The notes below the pieces were generated by a model that had not been told where the DNA came from, did no database searches, and was given only the letters and a program-made list of their open reading frames with translations. A stretch of DNA of 64,000 nt, from contig NZ_JAUSVO010000007.1 of assembly GCF_030814715.1 (NCBI RefSeq), positions 1 to 64,000 of the forward strand, given 5' to 3'. The translations under genes were made by a program, and so were the position numbers. This stretch comes from Kaistia dalseonensis (GTDB taxonomy: Bacteria; Pseudomonadota; Alphaproteobacteria; Rhizobiales; Kaistiaceae). Positions 1-8,173 of this stretch are shown one piece after another (position 1 is the stretch's first letter; the number at the start of each line of letters is the position of its first letter).

Positions 1-324
1 AAACGCGATCAACGCAACATCAGGCGACGGCGCACGTCGCAGGCTCGAAACAATCCGACGATTGTGAGCCCGGATCGGATCCAACAACGAAGGCGTCTCC
101 GCCATCGCCGCCAGAAAACCCAGCGCACGATCCCGGTCGCCACCAGACTTCCCCCAGCACGAACGCAAAAGCGCCAACGCCACGCTCCGACCATCAGGCC
201 ATACACCCTCGCCCGTCAGCCCCGCAGATGCCTCTATCCCAGAAAGATGCGCCTCAACCAGACCACTCAATAACGCCTGCTTCGTCGGAAAGTGATAGAG
301 CGCCTGCTGGCAGCAACGGCCAGA
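1..324 (-). pseudogene. TetR/AcrR-family regulator remnant, 5' part lost, runs off the left edge
   Basis: The minus strand is open from 324 to the window edge. It encodes the end of a TetR helix-turn-helix (ALYHFPTKQALL, matching the family pattern LYHHFPSKEALL) followed by a helical ligand-domain-like stretch. In this frame two stops (positions 325-330) lie only eight codons before the motif, so the first half of the DNA-binding domain is absent. Just upstream, in another frame, is SDTREIV, which looks like the usual start of a TetR protein. About 20-25 residues between the two pieces are missing, so an internal deletion with a frameshift is likely. Codons are more T-ending than in neighbouring genes. 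The family is fairly clear; calling it broken is inference, because the 3' end is outside the window. Confidence 0.6.
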
Positions 325-427
325 CTATCAGGAAGATGCCGACGATCTCGCGTGTATCCGAGGTTCCGCTGCCGCCGATACGTCGATACCGGAGCCACTT
401 CTGCCGCCGGCTCAGCCGGGAAGTCAG

Positions 428-459
428 ACAAAACAAAACCCCGCCAAAAATGACGGGGT
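428..459 (-). terminator. Intrinsic terminator after the DoxX gene
   Basis: Read on the minus strand, ACCCCG pairs with CGGGGT across a 10-base loop and is followed by TTTGTTTTG. It lies about 60 bases after the DoxX stop codon and would also separate that gene from the TetR remnant. Confidence 0.8.
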
Positions 460-518
460 CTGTCAGTGGTCGGAGGCCGCCCCGAAGAGCGGCCTTATTC
501 ACTTTGAACGTGCCTGGA

Positions 519-983
519 TCAGAAGGCGCGGCCCAGCTTGGCGTCGACCGAATACTCGTTGCCGCCGCGGAAGACGAAGTAGAGCGAGGCGAAGAACCAG
601 AGGCCGGGATATTCGAAGCCGCCGCCCTGGGCGAAGAAGCCATTGCCGATATGGACGCTGAAGACGGCGACGGCGAGCAGGAAGGTGGTCACGACCGCGG
701 CCGGGCGGGTCAGGAAGCCGATCGCCAGGAAGAGGCCGCCAACAAACTCACCGAGGCCGGCGAGGATGACCAGCGGCACTGCCGGCTGAAGGCCGATCTG
801 CGCGAAGAAGCCGGCCGTGCCCTCGATGCCGCCGCCGCCGAACATGCCGAACAGCTTCTGCGCGCCATGCGGCATCAGCCAGAGGCCCACGGCGACGCGC
901 AGCACCGCCTCGAAGAACGGCGTAGCGTTATAGAGGCCGCCAAGGGCGGGAATGATCAACTTCTGCGACGAGGTGTCGGACAT
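519..983 (-). CDS. DoxX family membrane protein
   Basis: This 154-residue protein has four predicted membrane helices, with the DoxX pattern of an early LRVAVGLWLMPHGAQKLFG segment, a glycine-rich loop (FGGGGIEGT), and LAGLGEFVGGLFLAIGFLTR in the middle. DoxX-family proteins of this size are small inner-membrane proteins linked to quinone or redox stress functions; the exact role in this lineage is not known. A GGAG lies about 9 bases before the ATG at 983. It is monocistronic, with its own terminator, and sits next to a broken TetR gene that may once have controlled it. Confidence 0.85.
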   Translation of the reverse strand: MSDTSSQKLIIPALGGLYNATPFFEAVLRVAVGLWLMPHGAQKLFGMFGGGGIEGTAGFFAQIGLQPAVPLVILAGLGEFVGGLFLAIGFLTRPAAVVTTFLLAVAVFSVHIGNGFFAQGGGFEYPGLWFFASLYFVFRGGNEYSVDAKLGRAF

Positions 984-1118
984 GACGAACTCCAGTCAGG
1001 GACAAGATGACGAAGCTCTACAGCATTCTGATTGTCAGGTGTACGCTGGCAAATCTCTACACACTGTTCAATCGGCGTGCACAGTTCCACACCTTCTTGA
1101 TTTCAAGACATGTTGTGC

Positions 1119-2879
1119 TCACGCGGGCGCGAGCACAGGTGCTTTTGCCTCGACGACGGTGTGGCGACCGCCTTCCTTCTCCACGAGCTGCAGGAAGCGG
1201 TCATGCAGCGCCGCCAGGCTGGAGCGGTGGCCAATCGAGATGATCGTCGTCTCCGGCAGGCGTTGGCGGATCAAGCCATAGACGTCGGCCTCCGCCTTTT
1301 CATCGAGCGCGCTCGTCGCCTCGTCGAGGAGCAGCCAGTCGGGCTTGGCGATCAGGGCGCGAGCGATCGCAATGCGCTGCTGTTCGCCGCCCGAAAGGCG
1401 GTTGCCCCAATTCGCGGCCTCATGCAGGCTCGGGACAAGTCCGGCCAGGCCGACCAGTTCGAGCATCGTCTCGGCGTCGGCATCGGCGAGATCCGCCTCA
1501 GGTGCCGGATAGGCGAGCGCGGTCTTGAGAGTGCCGAGCGGCATATAGGCGTGCTGCGGCAGGATCAGCAGATCCGCGCCGGCCGGAATATGAACCCCGC
1601 CGCCCCCGAATGGCCAGATGCCGCCAAGCGCGCGGAAGAGGCTGGTCTTGCCGGAGCCCGACGGACCGGTGACGAGGACGCGTTCGCGGGGGGCGAAGGT
1701 GAGCGCCGGGACGTCGACGATTTCGCGGCCATCGGGCAGACGGACGACCAGATCGCGGATGGCGAGGTCGCGATCCGCGCGGTCCGCGGCGAGCGCGGGG
1801 CCGACTTTCTCCTCGGCGACGGCCTTGCCGAGCGCCTTCTCGAAGCCGTCGAGACGATCGACCACGGCCTTCCAGTCGGCCAGCGTGTCATAGGCGGTCA
1901 CGAAGAAGGAGAGTGCGCTGCGCACCATGCCGAAGGCCGAGGCGGTCGCCATCAGGCCGCCGAGTTCGAGCGTGCCGGAGAAGTAGAGCGGGCTGACGAC
2001 GATGAAGGGGAAAATGACCGCGACCTGCGTATAGCCGCTCTGGAAGAAGTTCAGCCATTTCTGGCGGATCATGATGTCGTAGAAATTGCCCACGACGTGG
2101 TTGAAGCGATGACCGAGGGTGGCGCGTTCGGCCGGCTCGCCCTTAAGGAGCGCGATCTCCTCGCCATTTTCGCGGTTGCGGATCAGCGCGAAGCGGAAAT
2201 CCGCCTCATAGCGCTGCTGGTCGAAGTTCAGCTTGACGAGCGGCTTGCCGATCAGATGGGCGAGGATCGTGCCGACCACGGCATAGATGAGCGCCGTCCA
2301 GACGAGATAACCGGGAATGACATAGCTCTGGCCGAACAGGACGATCGGGTTCGAGGCCGACATGTTCCAGAGAATGACGATGAAGGAGACGAGTGTCACG
2401 ATCTGGCCGAGCAGCGCCACGCCGATCGACAGCGTGCCGTCGACGAAACGCTGCGTGTCCTCGGCGATACGCTGGTCGGGGTTGTCGGCCGGGTTGCCGG
2501 AAAGCCGCATGCGGTAATGCGTGCCATTGCCCATCCAGTCGGAGAGATACCGACCGGTCATCCATTTGCGCCAGCGGATGCGCAGCCATTGCGAGAGATA
2601 GGTCTGGTAGACGCCCGAGATGATGGAGAGAGCGGCGATCCAGGAGAAGACAACGAACATCTGGTAGGCGAAGGCGGTCCAGTCCTTCTGCTGCAGCGCC
2701 GTGTAGAAATCATTGTTCCACCGGTTGAAGCGGACATCGAGCCAGACGCCGAAGAGCTGCAGGCCGATGACGAGGCCGAGCATGCCGAGCGCGAACCATT
2801 TTTCATCGGATCGATAATAGGGCAGCGCGGTCCTGCCGATGGTCCGCAGGAGTGTCTTCAAGGACTTCAATTTCAGCAT
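1119..2879 (-). CDS. SbmA/BacA-type ABC transporter, fused permease and ATPase
   Basis: This 586-residue protein is a half transporter. Residues ~1-345 form the SbmA/BacA-like transmembrane domain (ABC_membrane_2), with recognisable FNRWNNDFYTALQ and NPDQRIAEDTQRF segments. Residues ~365-575 form the ATPase: Walker A GPSGSGKTS at 405-413, signature LSGGEQ at 495-500, Walker B WLLLDE at 515-520, switch histidine H551. It would act as a homodimer in the inner membrane. Relatives include E. coli YddA and rhizobial BacA-related proteins, which move peptides, vitamin B12 or very-long-chain fatty acid lipids; the substrate here cannot be told from sequence. Unlike BacA/SbmA themselves, the ATPase domain is present. 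No partner gene is adjacent. Confidence 0.9.
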   Translation of the reverse strand: MLKLKSLKTLLRTIGRTALPYYRSDEKWFALGMLGLVIGLQLFGVWLDVRFNRWNNDFYTALQQKDWTAFAYQMFVVFSWIAALSIISGVYQTYLSQWLRIRWRKWMTGRYLSDWMGNGTHYRMRLSGNPADNPDQRIAEDTQRFVDGTLSIGVALLGQIVTLVSFIVILWNMSASNPIVLFGQSYVIPGYLVWTALIYAVVGTILAHLIGKPLVKLNFDQQRYEADFRFALIRNRENGEEIALLKGEPAERATLGHRFNHVVGNFYDIMIRQKWLNFFQSGYTQVAVIFPFIVVSPLYFSGTLELGGLMATASAFGMVRSALSFFVTAYDTLADWKAVVDRLDGFEKALGKAVAEEKVGPALAADRADRDLAIRDLVVRLPDGREIVDVPALTFAPRERVLVTGPSGSGKTSLFRALGGIWPFGGGGVHIPAGADLLILPQHAYMPLGTLKTALAYPAPEADLADADAETMLELVGLAGLVPSLHEAANWGNRLSGGEQQRIAIARALIAKPDWLLLDEATSALDEKAEADVYGLIRQRLPETTIISIGHRSSLAALHDRFLQLVEKEGGRHTVVEAKAPVLAPA

Positions 2880-3172
2880 AACTCTCTCCGGTTCGGCGAA
2901 CCCGCTCGTGCCGAGACTATGGGAAAGCGCATCTGACGGCGAGATTGCTGCAACATTACCGGAAGATGACAGTGTGCAACGGCCACGCTGCGCTGCATTC
3001 AGGCATGGGCATACGGATCGTCGCCGCCCTCAGCGCTCAGGCGCGCCGGTCATCGGTCGGAAAAGACGCGATAGGACTGAAAGCACCGATCAGCCCTGGC
3101 AAGCACTCGGCACCACAGGCAGCCGAGCGGCGCGATCGTTCATGCGATCGCAGGTCTGCGACGCATTCCGAC

Positions 3173-3790
3173 TCAGAAGGGCCAGAGCTTCGAAATGTCG
3201 AACTTGGTCTTCTGCTTCGGCGGCTCGGCAACGGGCGCGTTGGGATCGGGCTCGCGATAGGCGACCGGCGGCTCGGTCAGATATTTGCGCGTGGGGTTGC
3301 CATTGGCGTCATAGGAACCGCCCTTGCTCTTGCGCTTGTCGAGCCAGGCCTGCTGGCCGGCAGCCTTCTTGGCCGCCTCGTCTTGTGCAGGCGTATTGGC
3401 AGCTGCCATCGTATACGTCGTCTGTCCGGCGGGCAGGACGAAGTTGGGCGACTGCTGGTCCAAAGGCGCCGCGGCCTCGGCGGCCTTGCGCTGGCGCCGT
3501 TCGGCGTCCGGATCCTTGGGCCAGTTCGGGTCGTTGGCGACCGTGGTGGTGTTGGAGCCCGGGGCTGGCAGGTCCGTCGTCGGCGGCGCGACGATGCCAC
3601 CGCGCGGGCGGTAGTCGATCGGCGGCTTGTCCTTGCTGCCGAGGCTCGCAATGCTCACGACATCTTCGATTGTCTGCTGCTCGGGCGATATTCCGGTTCC
3701 GTAGGTCGTCCCGGAACATCCCGCAAGACCGGCCACGAGAAGGGCTCCAGCCGGAAAAGCAAGAAGACGCTGAACATTCGATGCGGGCAT
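3173..3790 (-). CDS. Conserved hypothetical lipoprotein
   Basis: From the ATG at 3790 the protein is 205 residues and starts with a lipoprotein signal ending in the lipobox LAGC (Cys25), so it should be lipid-anchored in the envelope. GAGGAG lies about 12 bases upstream; a longer reading from 3868 would bury the signal peptide and is unlikely. The mature part is hydrophilic, rich in Pro, Ala and Lys, with no known catalytic motif; it ends in KFDISKLWPF, a short hydrophobic tail. I do not recognise a named family. Its neighbours (ABC exporter, ribF) give no functional hint. Confidence 0.7.
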   Translation of the reverse strand: MPASNVQRLLAFPAGALLVAGLAGCSGTTYGTGISPEQQTIEDVVSIASLGSKDKPPIDYRPRGGIVAPPTTDLPAPGSNTTTVANDPNWPKDPDAERRQRKAAEAAAPLDQQSPNFVLPAGQTTYTMAAANTPAQDEAAKKAAGQQAWLDKRKSKGGSYDANGNPTRKYLTEPPVAYREPDPNAPVAEPPKQKTKFDISKLWPF

Positions 3791-3910
3791 ATCGATCGGT
3801 GACTCCTCGGCGCACCCGAATCGGCACGCAGCAATCGCTTGCGGTATTAAAGGACCAGAACCGGGCAAAATTCCGGCACGGCTCCAAGCAGTCTCACCCC
3901 AAGGCGTCTT

Positions 3911-4945
3911 CTAGGCGATTGGGCCGGATTGGGCAACATGCCGCGGCGGTGCAATATTGGCCAGTGCGCGATCGACGGCGCTGCCGGGCCCGGCCGCCGC
4001 CAATATGGCGCGCGCTGCGATCGAGTCACGATCCATCTGCGCGATCAGCGCTTCGATCGAGGTGAAGCGTTCCTCGCCGCGCAGGAAGGCATGGAACGTG
4101 ACCGCCACTTCCTCGCCATAGAGATCGCTCGCGAAATCGAAGACATGGACTTCGAGGAGCACGGCGCCATTGTCGAAGGTCGGCCGCTTGCCATAGCTCG
4201 CCACGGCGGGAAGCGTGGTGCCGTCGGCGCGCGTCAGGGTGACGGCGTAGATGCCGAGTGCCAGGCCACAATCGGCCGGCAGGCGTACATTGGCGGTCGG
4301 ATAGCCGAGTTCGCGGCCGCGCTTGTCGCCATGCTGGACCGTTCCGGTGACGAACCAGCGATAGCCGAGCTCGCGATTGGCCGTTGCGACATCGCCACTC
4401 TCCAGCGCCAGACGGATGCTGGTGGCGGAATAGGGCGCGCCATCGGCGCTCGTCACCGCGTCGATGACATCCGTGGCGAAGCCGCACCGGCTGCCTTCGC
4501 GCGCGAGGAAATTGGGCGTCCCGAGGCGATCATGGCCGAACTGGAAATCATGGCCGACCACGACGGCCGCAATGCCGAGGCGCTCGACCAGAATGCGCGA
4601 TACGAAATCCGCGGCGCTCGTCTCGGCGAAGGCGCGGTTGAAAGCCACGACGACCACGCCGTCGAGCCCGAATGCGGCTGCGAGCCGCGCCTTGGTGTCG
4701 AGCGGCGTCAGGCGGAACAAGGGCAGGTCGGGCCGCAAGACGGCGCGCGGATGCGGCTCGAAGGTCAGCATCAGCGCCGGCGCGCCACGACGGGCGGCTT
4801 CCGCGCGCGCCGCATCGAACAGGGCATGATGGCCCTGGTGCATGCCGTCAAAATTGCCGATCGCGAGCACGCTGCCCCGCAGATGCTCGGGAAAATCCTC
4901 GAGGGGGACGAGCGGGGCCGCGGGGAGAGACACACTGGCTGTCAT
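3911..4945 (-). CDS. ribF: Bifunctional riboflavin kinase / FAD synthetase
   Basis: RibF phosphorylates riboflavin to FMN and adenylates FMN to FAD. The 344-residue protein has the nucleotidyltransferase motif GNFDGMHQGHH at residues 30-40, the VVGHDFQFG segment, and in the C-terminal kinase domain GRELGYPTANV and the acidic EVHVFDF strand. The ATG at 4945 is preferred over one 26 codons upstream because family members begin just before the LEDFPEHLRGSVLAIGNFDG region. It follows the HAD hydrolase on the same strand by about 125 bases; a ribF next to a TIGR01459-type HAD is common in Alphaproteobacteria and suggests a shared link to flavin or nucleotide phosphate metabolism. Confidence 0.95.
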   Translation of the reverse strand: MTASVSLPAAPLVPLEDFPEHLRGSVLAIGNFDGMHQGHHALFDAARAEAARRGAPALMLTFEPHPRAVLRPDLPLFRLTPLDTKARLAAAFGLDGVVVVAFNRAFAETSAADFVSRILVERLGIAAVVVGHDFQFGHDRLGTPNFLAREGSRCGFATDVIDAVTSADGAPYSATSIRLALESGDVATANRELGYRWFVTGTVQHGDKRGRELGYPTANVRLPADCGLALGIYAVTLTRADGTTLPAVASYGKRPTFDNGAVLLEVHVFDFASDLYGEEVAVTFHAFLRGEERFTSIEALIAQMDRDSIAARAILAAAGPGSAVDRALANIAPPRHVAQSGPIA

Positions 4946-5069
4946 GGTTCTGTTCCGGGCGGAGAGCTCTCGATGCCAAGGCGTCCTTGCGGCCGCCGCC
5001 GGCGGAAACTGACCGTTCGCCACGACATGGTCAAGCCGGCCGGCTGACGCGAGAGCGCCATGACCGGCC

Positions 5070-5942
5070 TCACCAGACGAGGCTCGGCAGATAGGCGCGT
5101 GCGCCGAGCTTTTCCTCGCTCATGAAGCGGCTGACGGCGGCGCCATCGGGGTTGGCGGCCGGTCCGAAGCTTGCGGCGTGGATGCCGCCGCTCACGAACA
5201 GCACGTCGAGCCCCTGGCTGTAGGCGCCCTTGAGATCGGTCGGCGCGCCGTCGCCGATCGCGAGCACTCTCTCGCGCGCGATCGCGTCGCCGCGAATCCG
5301 TGCGGCCTGGGTCAGCGCCTCGTCATAGATCGGCGCATGCGGCTTGCCGGCGATGAAGGTCGTGCCGCCAAAGGAGCGGTAGCGTTCGGCGAGCGCCCCG
5401 GCGCACCAGATCAGCTTGTGCCCGCGTTCGACGACGATGTCGGGATTGGCGCAGATCATCGGCAGGCCGCGGGCTGCGAGGCTCTTCAGCATCGCATCAT
5501 AATCATCCGGACTTTCCTGCTCGTCGTCATAGAGCCCGGTGCAGGAGATGATCTCCGCCGCATCGGCCTCGACCAGTTCGAGATCGAGCCCGTCATAAAG
5601 CGTCAGATGCTGATCGGTTCCGATATGCAGCGTCTTGACCGGGCCGCGCGCTGCGAGCAGGGCGCGGGTGACGTCGCCGGAGGTGACGATTGCGTCATAG
5701 CATTCCGGCTCGACGCCGAGATCGCTGATCTGCTCGACGACGAAGGGGCTGAGACGCGGTGCATTGGTGATCAGGACGACCGTGCCGCCCGCCTCGCGGT
5801 GGCGCAGCAGCGCGTTGCGCGCGGGCGGCGACGAAACGACGCCATTGTGCAGAACGCCCCAGACGTCGCACAGCAGGACGGGGTAGAGCGGGCTCAACGC
5901 GGAGAGGCCAGCAATGCGGGGCGGGGAGATCGAGTTGGTCAT
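5070..5942 (-). CDS. HAD superfamily class IIA hydrolase (TIGR01459-like)
   Basis: This 290-residue protein has HAD motif I as DVWGV (nucleophile Asp26), motif II in VVLITNAPR and motif III/IV in AIGDGAPTDLKGA, with the class IIA cap between. Relatives are NagD-like phosphatases acting on small phosphorylated metabolites; the substrate of this subfamily is not established. The annotated start is the ATG at 5942, right before the conserved core; the longer open frame upstream is rich in Arg and Ser and not family-like. It is the first gene of a probable two-gene unit with ribF. Confidence 0.88.
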   Translation of the reverse strand: MTNSISPPRIAGLSALSPLYPVLLCDVWGVLHNGVVSSPPARNALLRHREAGGTVVLITNAPRLSPFVVEQISDLGVEPECYDAIVTSGDVTRALLAARGPVKTLHIGTDQHLTLYDGLDLELVEADAAEIISCTGLYDDEQESPDDYDAMLKSLAARGLPMICANPDIVVERGHKLIWCAGALAERYRSFGGTTFIAGKPHAPIYDEALTQAARIRGDAIARERVLAIGDGAPTDLKGAYSQGLDVLFVSGGIHAASFGPAANPDGAAVSRFMSEEKLGARAYLPSLVW

Positions 5943-6439
5943 GGCGCGGGCGTATTGGTTCCGCGCGCGAGGGTCAAGCAATGACCGCGTCGAAATAGCC
6001 GGAATGCGATCATTCTCCGCAGGAGAGACCCCATGCGAGGGAGGGCGCGATCGGAGGGCGGAATGCAGAGCGACCAAACGCATGGTGTTTCGGTGGCGTG
6101 ATCGTCGGCCCGTCACGCCGACATTCGGTCATTCGGTGGTTGCAGCGGCCATCAGGTCACCCCGACGGGTTGATGATCATTTGTCTGATGAATTCACCGG
6201 ACGTAACGATGAGCGTCCCGAATCAAAGGGTCGGCTGGCCTGTCCGCAAAATATTACGAATTCATCCAGAGATAATACTTGGAAAAAGTTGCCGAAGCAT
6301 CGAAAGAGTGCGGTGCATTCTTCTTGTGGACCTTGGTGCACGCCTCGCCGCCGCTATGGCATGGTGCAGACTTAACAGGTAAAATCTTTGTCGGTCTGGG
6401 GGAGGGAAGCGGCGGCGCGCAGTTCGACAGGGGCGGTAC
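5943..6439. other. Divergent intergenic region, ~500 bases
   Basis: I see no convincing gene here. The middle part (about 6160-6290) is clearly richer in A and T than the surroundings, as expected for promoters of the two divergent genes. It contains a 9-base inverted repeat, GATGAATTC at 6187-6195 and GAATTCATC at 6258-6266, each arm holding the palindrome GAATTC. These could be operator half-sites, but nothing ties them to a known regulator. Confidence 0.4.
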
Positions 6440-8173
6440 ATGGTCAAGGAGCCGACAGGATCGGCCAGGGAGACGCGAAGCTTGCCGCCTTCGGATGAAC
6501 TCGTTCGCGCTGAGTTGGCGCGCGTGCTGGCAAGCGCCGAATTCCAGGCCACGCCGCAGCTGAGCGCATTTTTGCGCTACATCGTCGAGGCCAAGCTCGA
6601 CGGTCAGGCGCATTTGCTCAAAGGACAGAATGTCGGGGTCGCTGTGCTCGGTCGCGCTCCGGGCTTTGATGCGCAGCGCGATCCGATCGTTCGCGTCGAG
6701 GCCCATCGGCTGCGCCGCACGCTCGCCGCCTATTATGCCGGGGCTGGTGCCGAGGATCGGATAAGGCTGGTCGTGGAGCGTGGCTCCTATGTGCCGCGGT
6801 TCGATTGGGCTGACGTAAACGGAAATGGCACTGAGGCCGAGCCGCCGCCGGACGCGCCGAACCGCGGCCATTGGCTGCCGATCCTCGGTGCGCTCGTTCT
6901 CGTGGGCCTCGGCATTATCGGGCTGGTGATCGCCGATCGCAGCGCCGGCCCGACGACCAGCGATGTGCCGGTCGCGGTTTCGCCCCCTTCGGTGAGCGTC
7001 GATGGCGAAGAGCCGCCCATGCCGGCGGTCAAGGTCGAGCGCTTCGAACGGCCGCCAAGCGGGCAGGTCAACCAGCGGGTCGACCAGCTGGCCTCGGACC
7101 TCACCATCGCACTCGCCCGATTTCCCGAGCTCCGCGTCATCGCCGATCCGGACCAGTCGGCGGATTTCCAGCTCGAGGGCGAGGTGACGGTCTCAGGCGG
7201 CGTCGCGACCGTCGCCTTCCGCCTGGCAGCCCTGGCGACGTCCGAAGTCATCTGGAGCACCGCCGTCGAGCTGCCGATCACCGACTTTCTCGAAGGTGAC
7301 GGCCTTGATCGGCTGGTCGAAGGGGCGACGATCGCAATCGCTCCACAATTTGGCGCGATAGCACGCTATCTGGGCGGCCGCGACGGCAACACGCAGTTGC
7401 GATCGGCCGATGATTATCGCTGCCTGATCGAGGCTCAGCTCCATACGGGCCGCATGGATGACGGCAGTTGGCAGAGGCTCGATACGTGTTTGAGGGACAT
7501 GCTGGTCGCCTATCCGGATTTTGCCGACGGGCTCGCATCGCAGGCGTTGCTGTATCTCGCTGCCTATCGGCGCGAGCCGGACGCCGGCCGCGCGGCCATG
7601 CTCTTCGCGACGGCGGAAACGGCTGCGCGACACGCGCTCGAGCGTGAACCGGCCAATGTTCGGGCTATGTGGGCGGTGCAGTCGGTTTCGTTCCACAAGG
7701 GGGATCTCGACGCCGCGCAGCGCATGGGTGAGCGTGCCCTGGCCGCCAATCCGTTCGATCCGCTCCTGCGCGCGCAACAGGCGCTCGTCCTGCTCACCGC
7801 CGGCGATGCCGAGCGGGCCTGGACAGAGGCGCAGGAGGGACAGTCGCTCGACCCGGCCCATGTTGCCACCTATGACGCCCTCGATTTCCTGGCGCGGCTC
7901 GAGATGGGAACGCTGTCGGACGCGACGGCCGAGCCGGTGGCCGCCGACGTTGCCTCTACGCCTTATGAGGCGGTGGCGCGGTTGATCGCGCTCGATCACG
8001 CCGGGCAGGTTCCCGAGCGCGAGAAGGCGGTTCAGGATTTGAAGGCCGTGGCGCCGCTCTTCGCGACGGATCGCCATGCGGCACTGGCGCGGCTCTTTCC
8101 CGACACCCCATTTGCGGTAAGCCTGGACAGCGCGCTGGCCAAGGCCGGCATCGGCGATCGGGCCCAGCCATGA
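6440..8173 (+). CDS. Single-pass membrane TPR protein with conserved N-terminal module (paralogue 1)
   Basis: This 577-residue protein has three parts. Residues ~20-120 are a soluble module with the signature DPIVRVEAHRLRRTLAAYY (81-99) and RGSYVPRF just after; the same module occurs in the next gene and, from memory, in many acidobacterial and rhizobial TPR or regulator-like proteins. Residues ~145-165 form one membrane helix. Residues ~330-570 contain degenerate tetratricopeptide repeats (AERALAANPFDPLLRAQQALVLL type), between them a TolB-like beta segment (~200-300). The N-terminus has no signal peptide, so the module is probably cytoplasmic and the TPR part periplasmic, a CadC-like arrangement. 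No enzyme motif is visible. The function is unknown; a sensory or transcription-related role is inference. Confidence 0.75.
   Translation: MVKEPTGSARETRSLPPSDELVRAELARVLASAEFQATPQLSAFLRYIVEAKLDGQAHLLKGQNVGVAVLGRAPGFDAQRDPIVRVEAHRLRRTLAAYYAGAGAEDRIRLVVERGSYVPRFDWADVNGNGTEAEPPPDAPNRGHWLPILGALVLVGLGIIGLVIADRSAGPTTSDVPVAVSPPSVSVDGEEPPMPAVKVERFERPPSGQVNQRVDQLASDLTIALARFPELRVIADPDQSADFQLEGEVTVSGGVATVAFRLAALATSEVIWSTAVELPITDFLEGDGLDRLVEGATIAIAPQFGAIARYLGGRDGNTQLRSADDYRCLIEAQLHTGRMDDGSWQRLDTCLRDMLVAYPDFADGLASQALLYLAAYRREPDAGRAAMLFATAETAARHALEREPANVRAMWAVQSVSFHKGDLDAAQRMGERALAANPFDPLLRAQQALVLLTAGDAERAWTEAQEGQSLDPAHVATYDALDFLARLEMGTLSDATAEPVAADVASTPYEAVARLIALDHAGQVPEREKAVQDLKAVAPLFATDRHAALARLFPDTPFAVSLDSALAKAGIGDRAQP

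Noticed and set aside
1110..2936. A 608-codon plus-strand frame opposite the ABC transporter
   Set aside because: No motif is visible, while the minus-strand frame has complete Walker A, signature and Walker B motifs.
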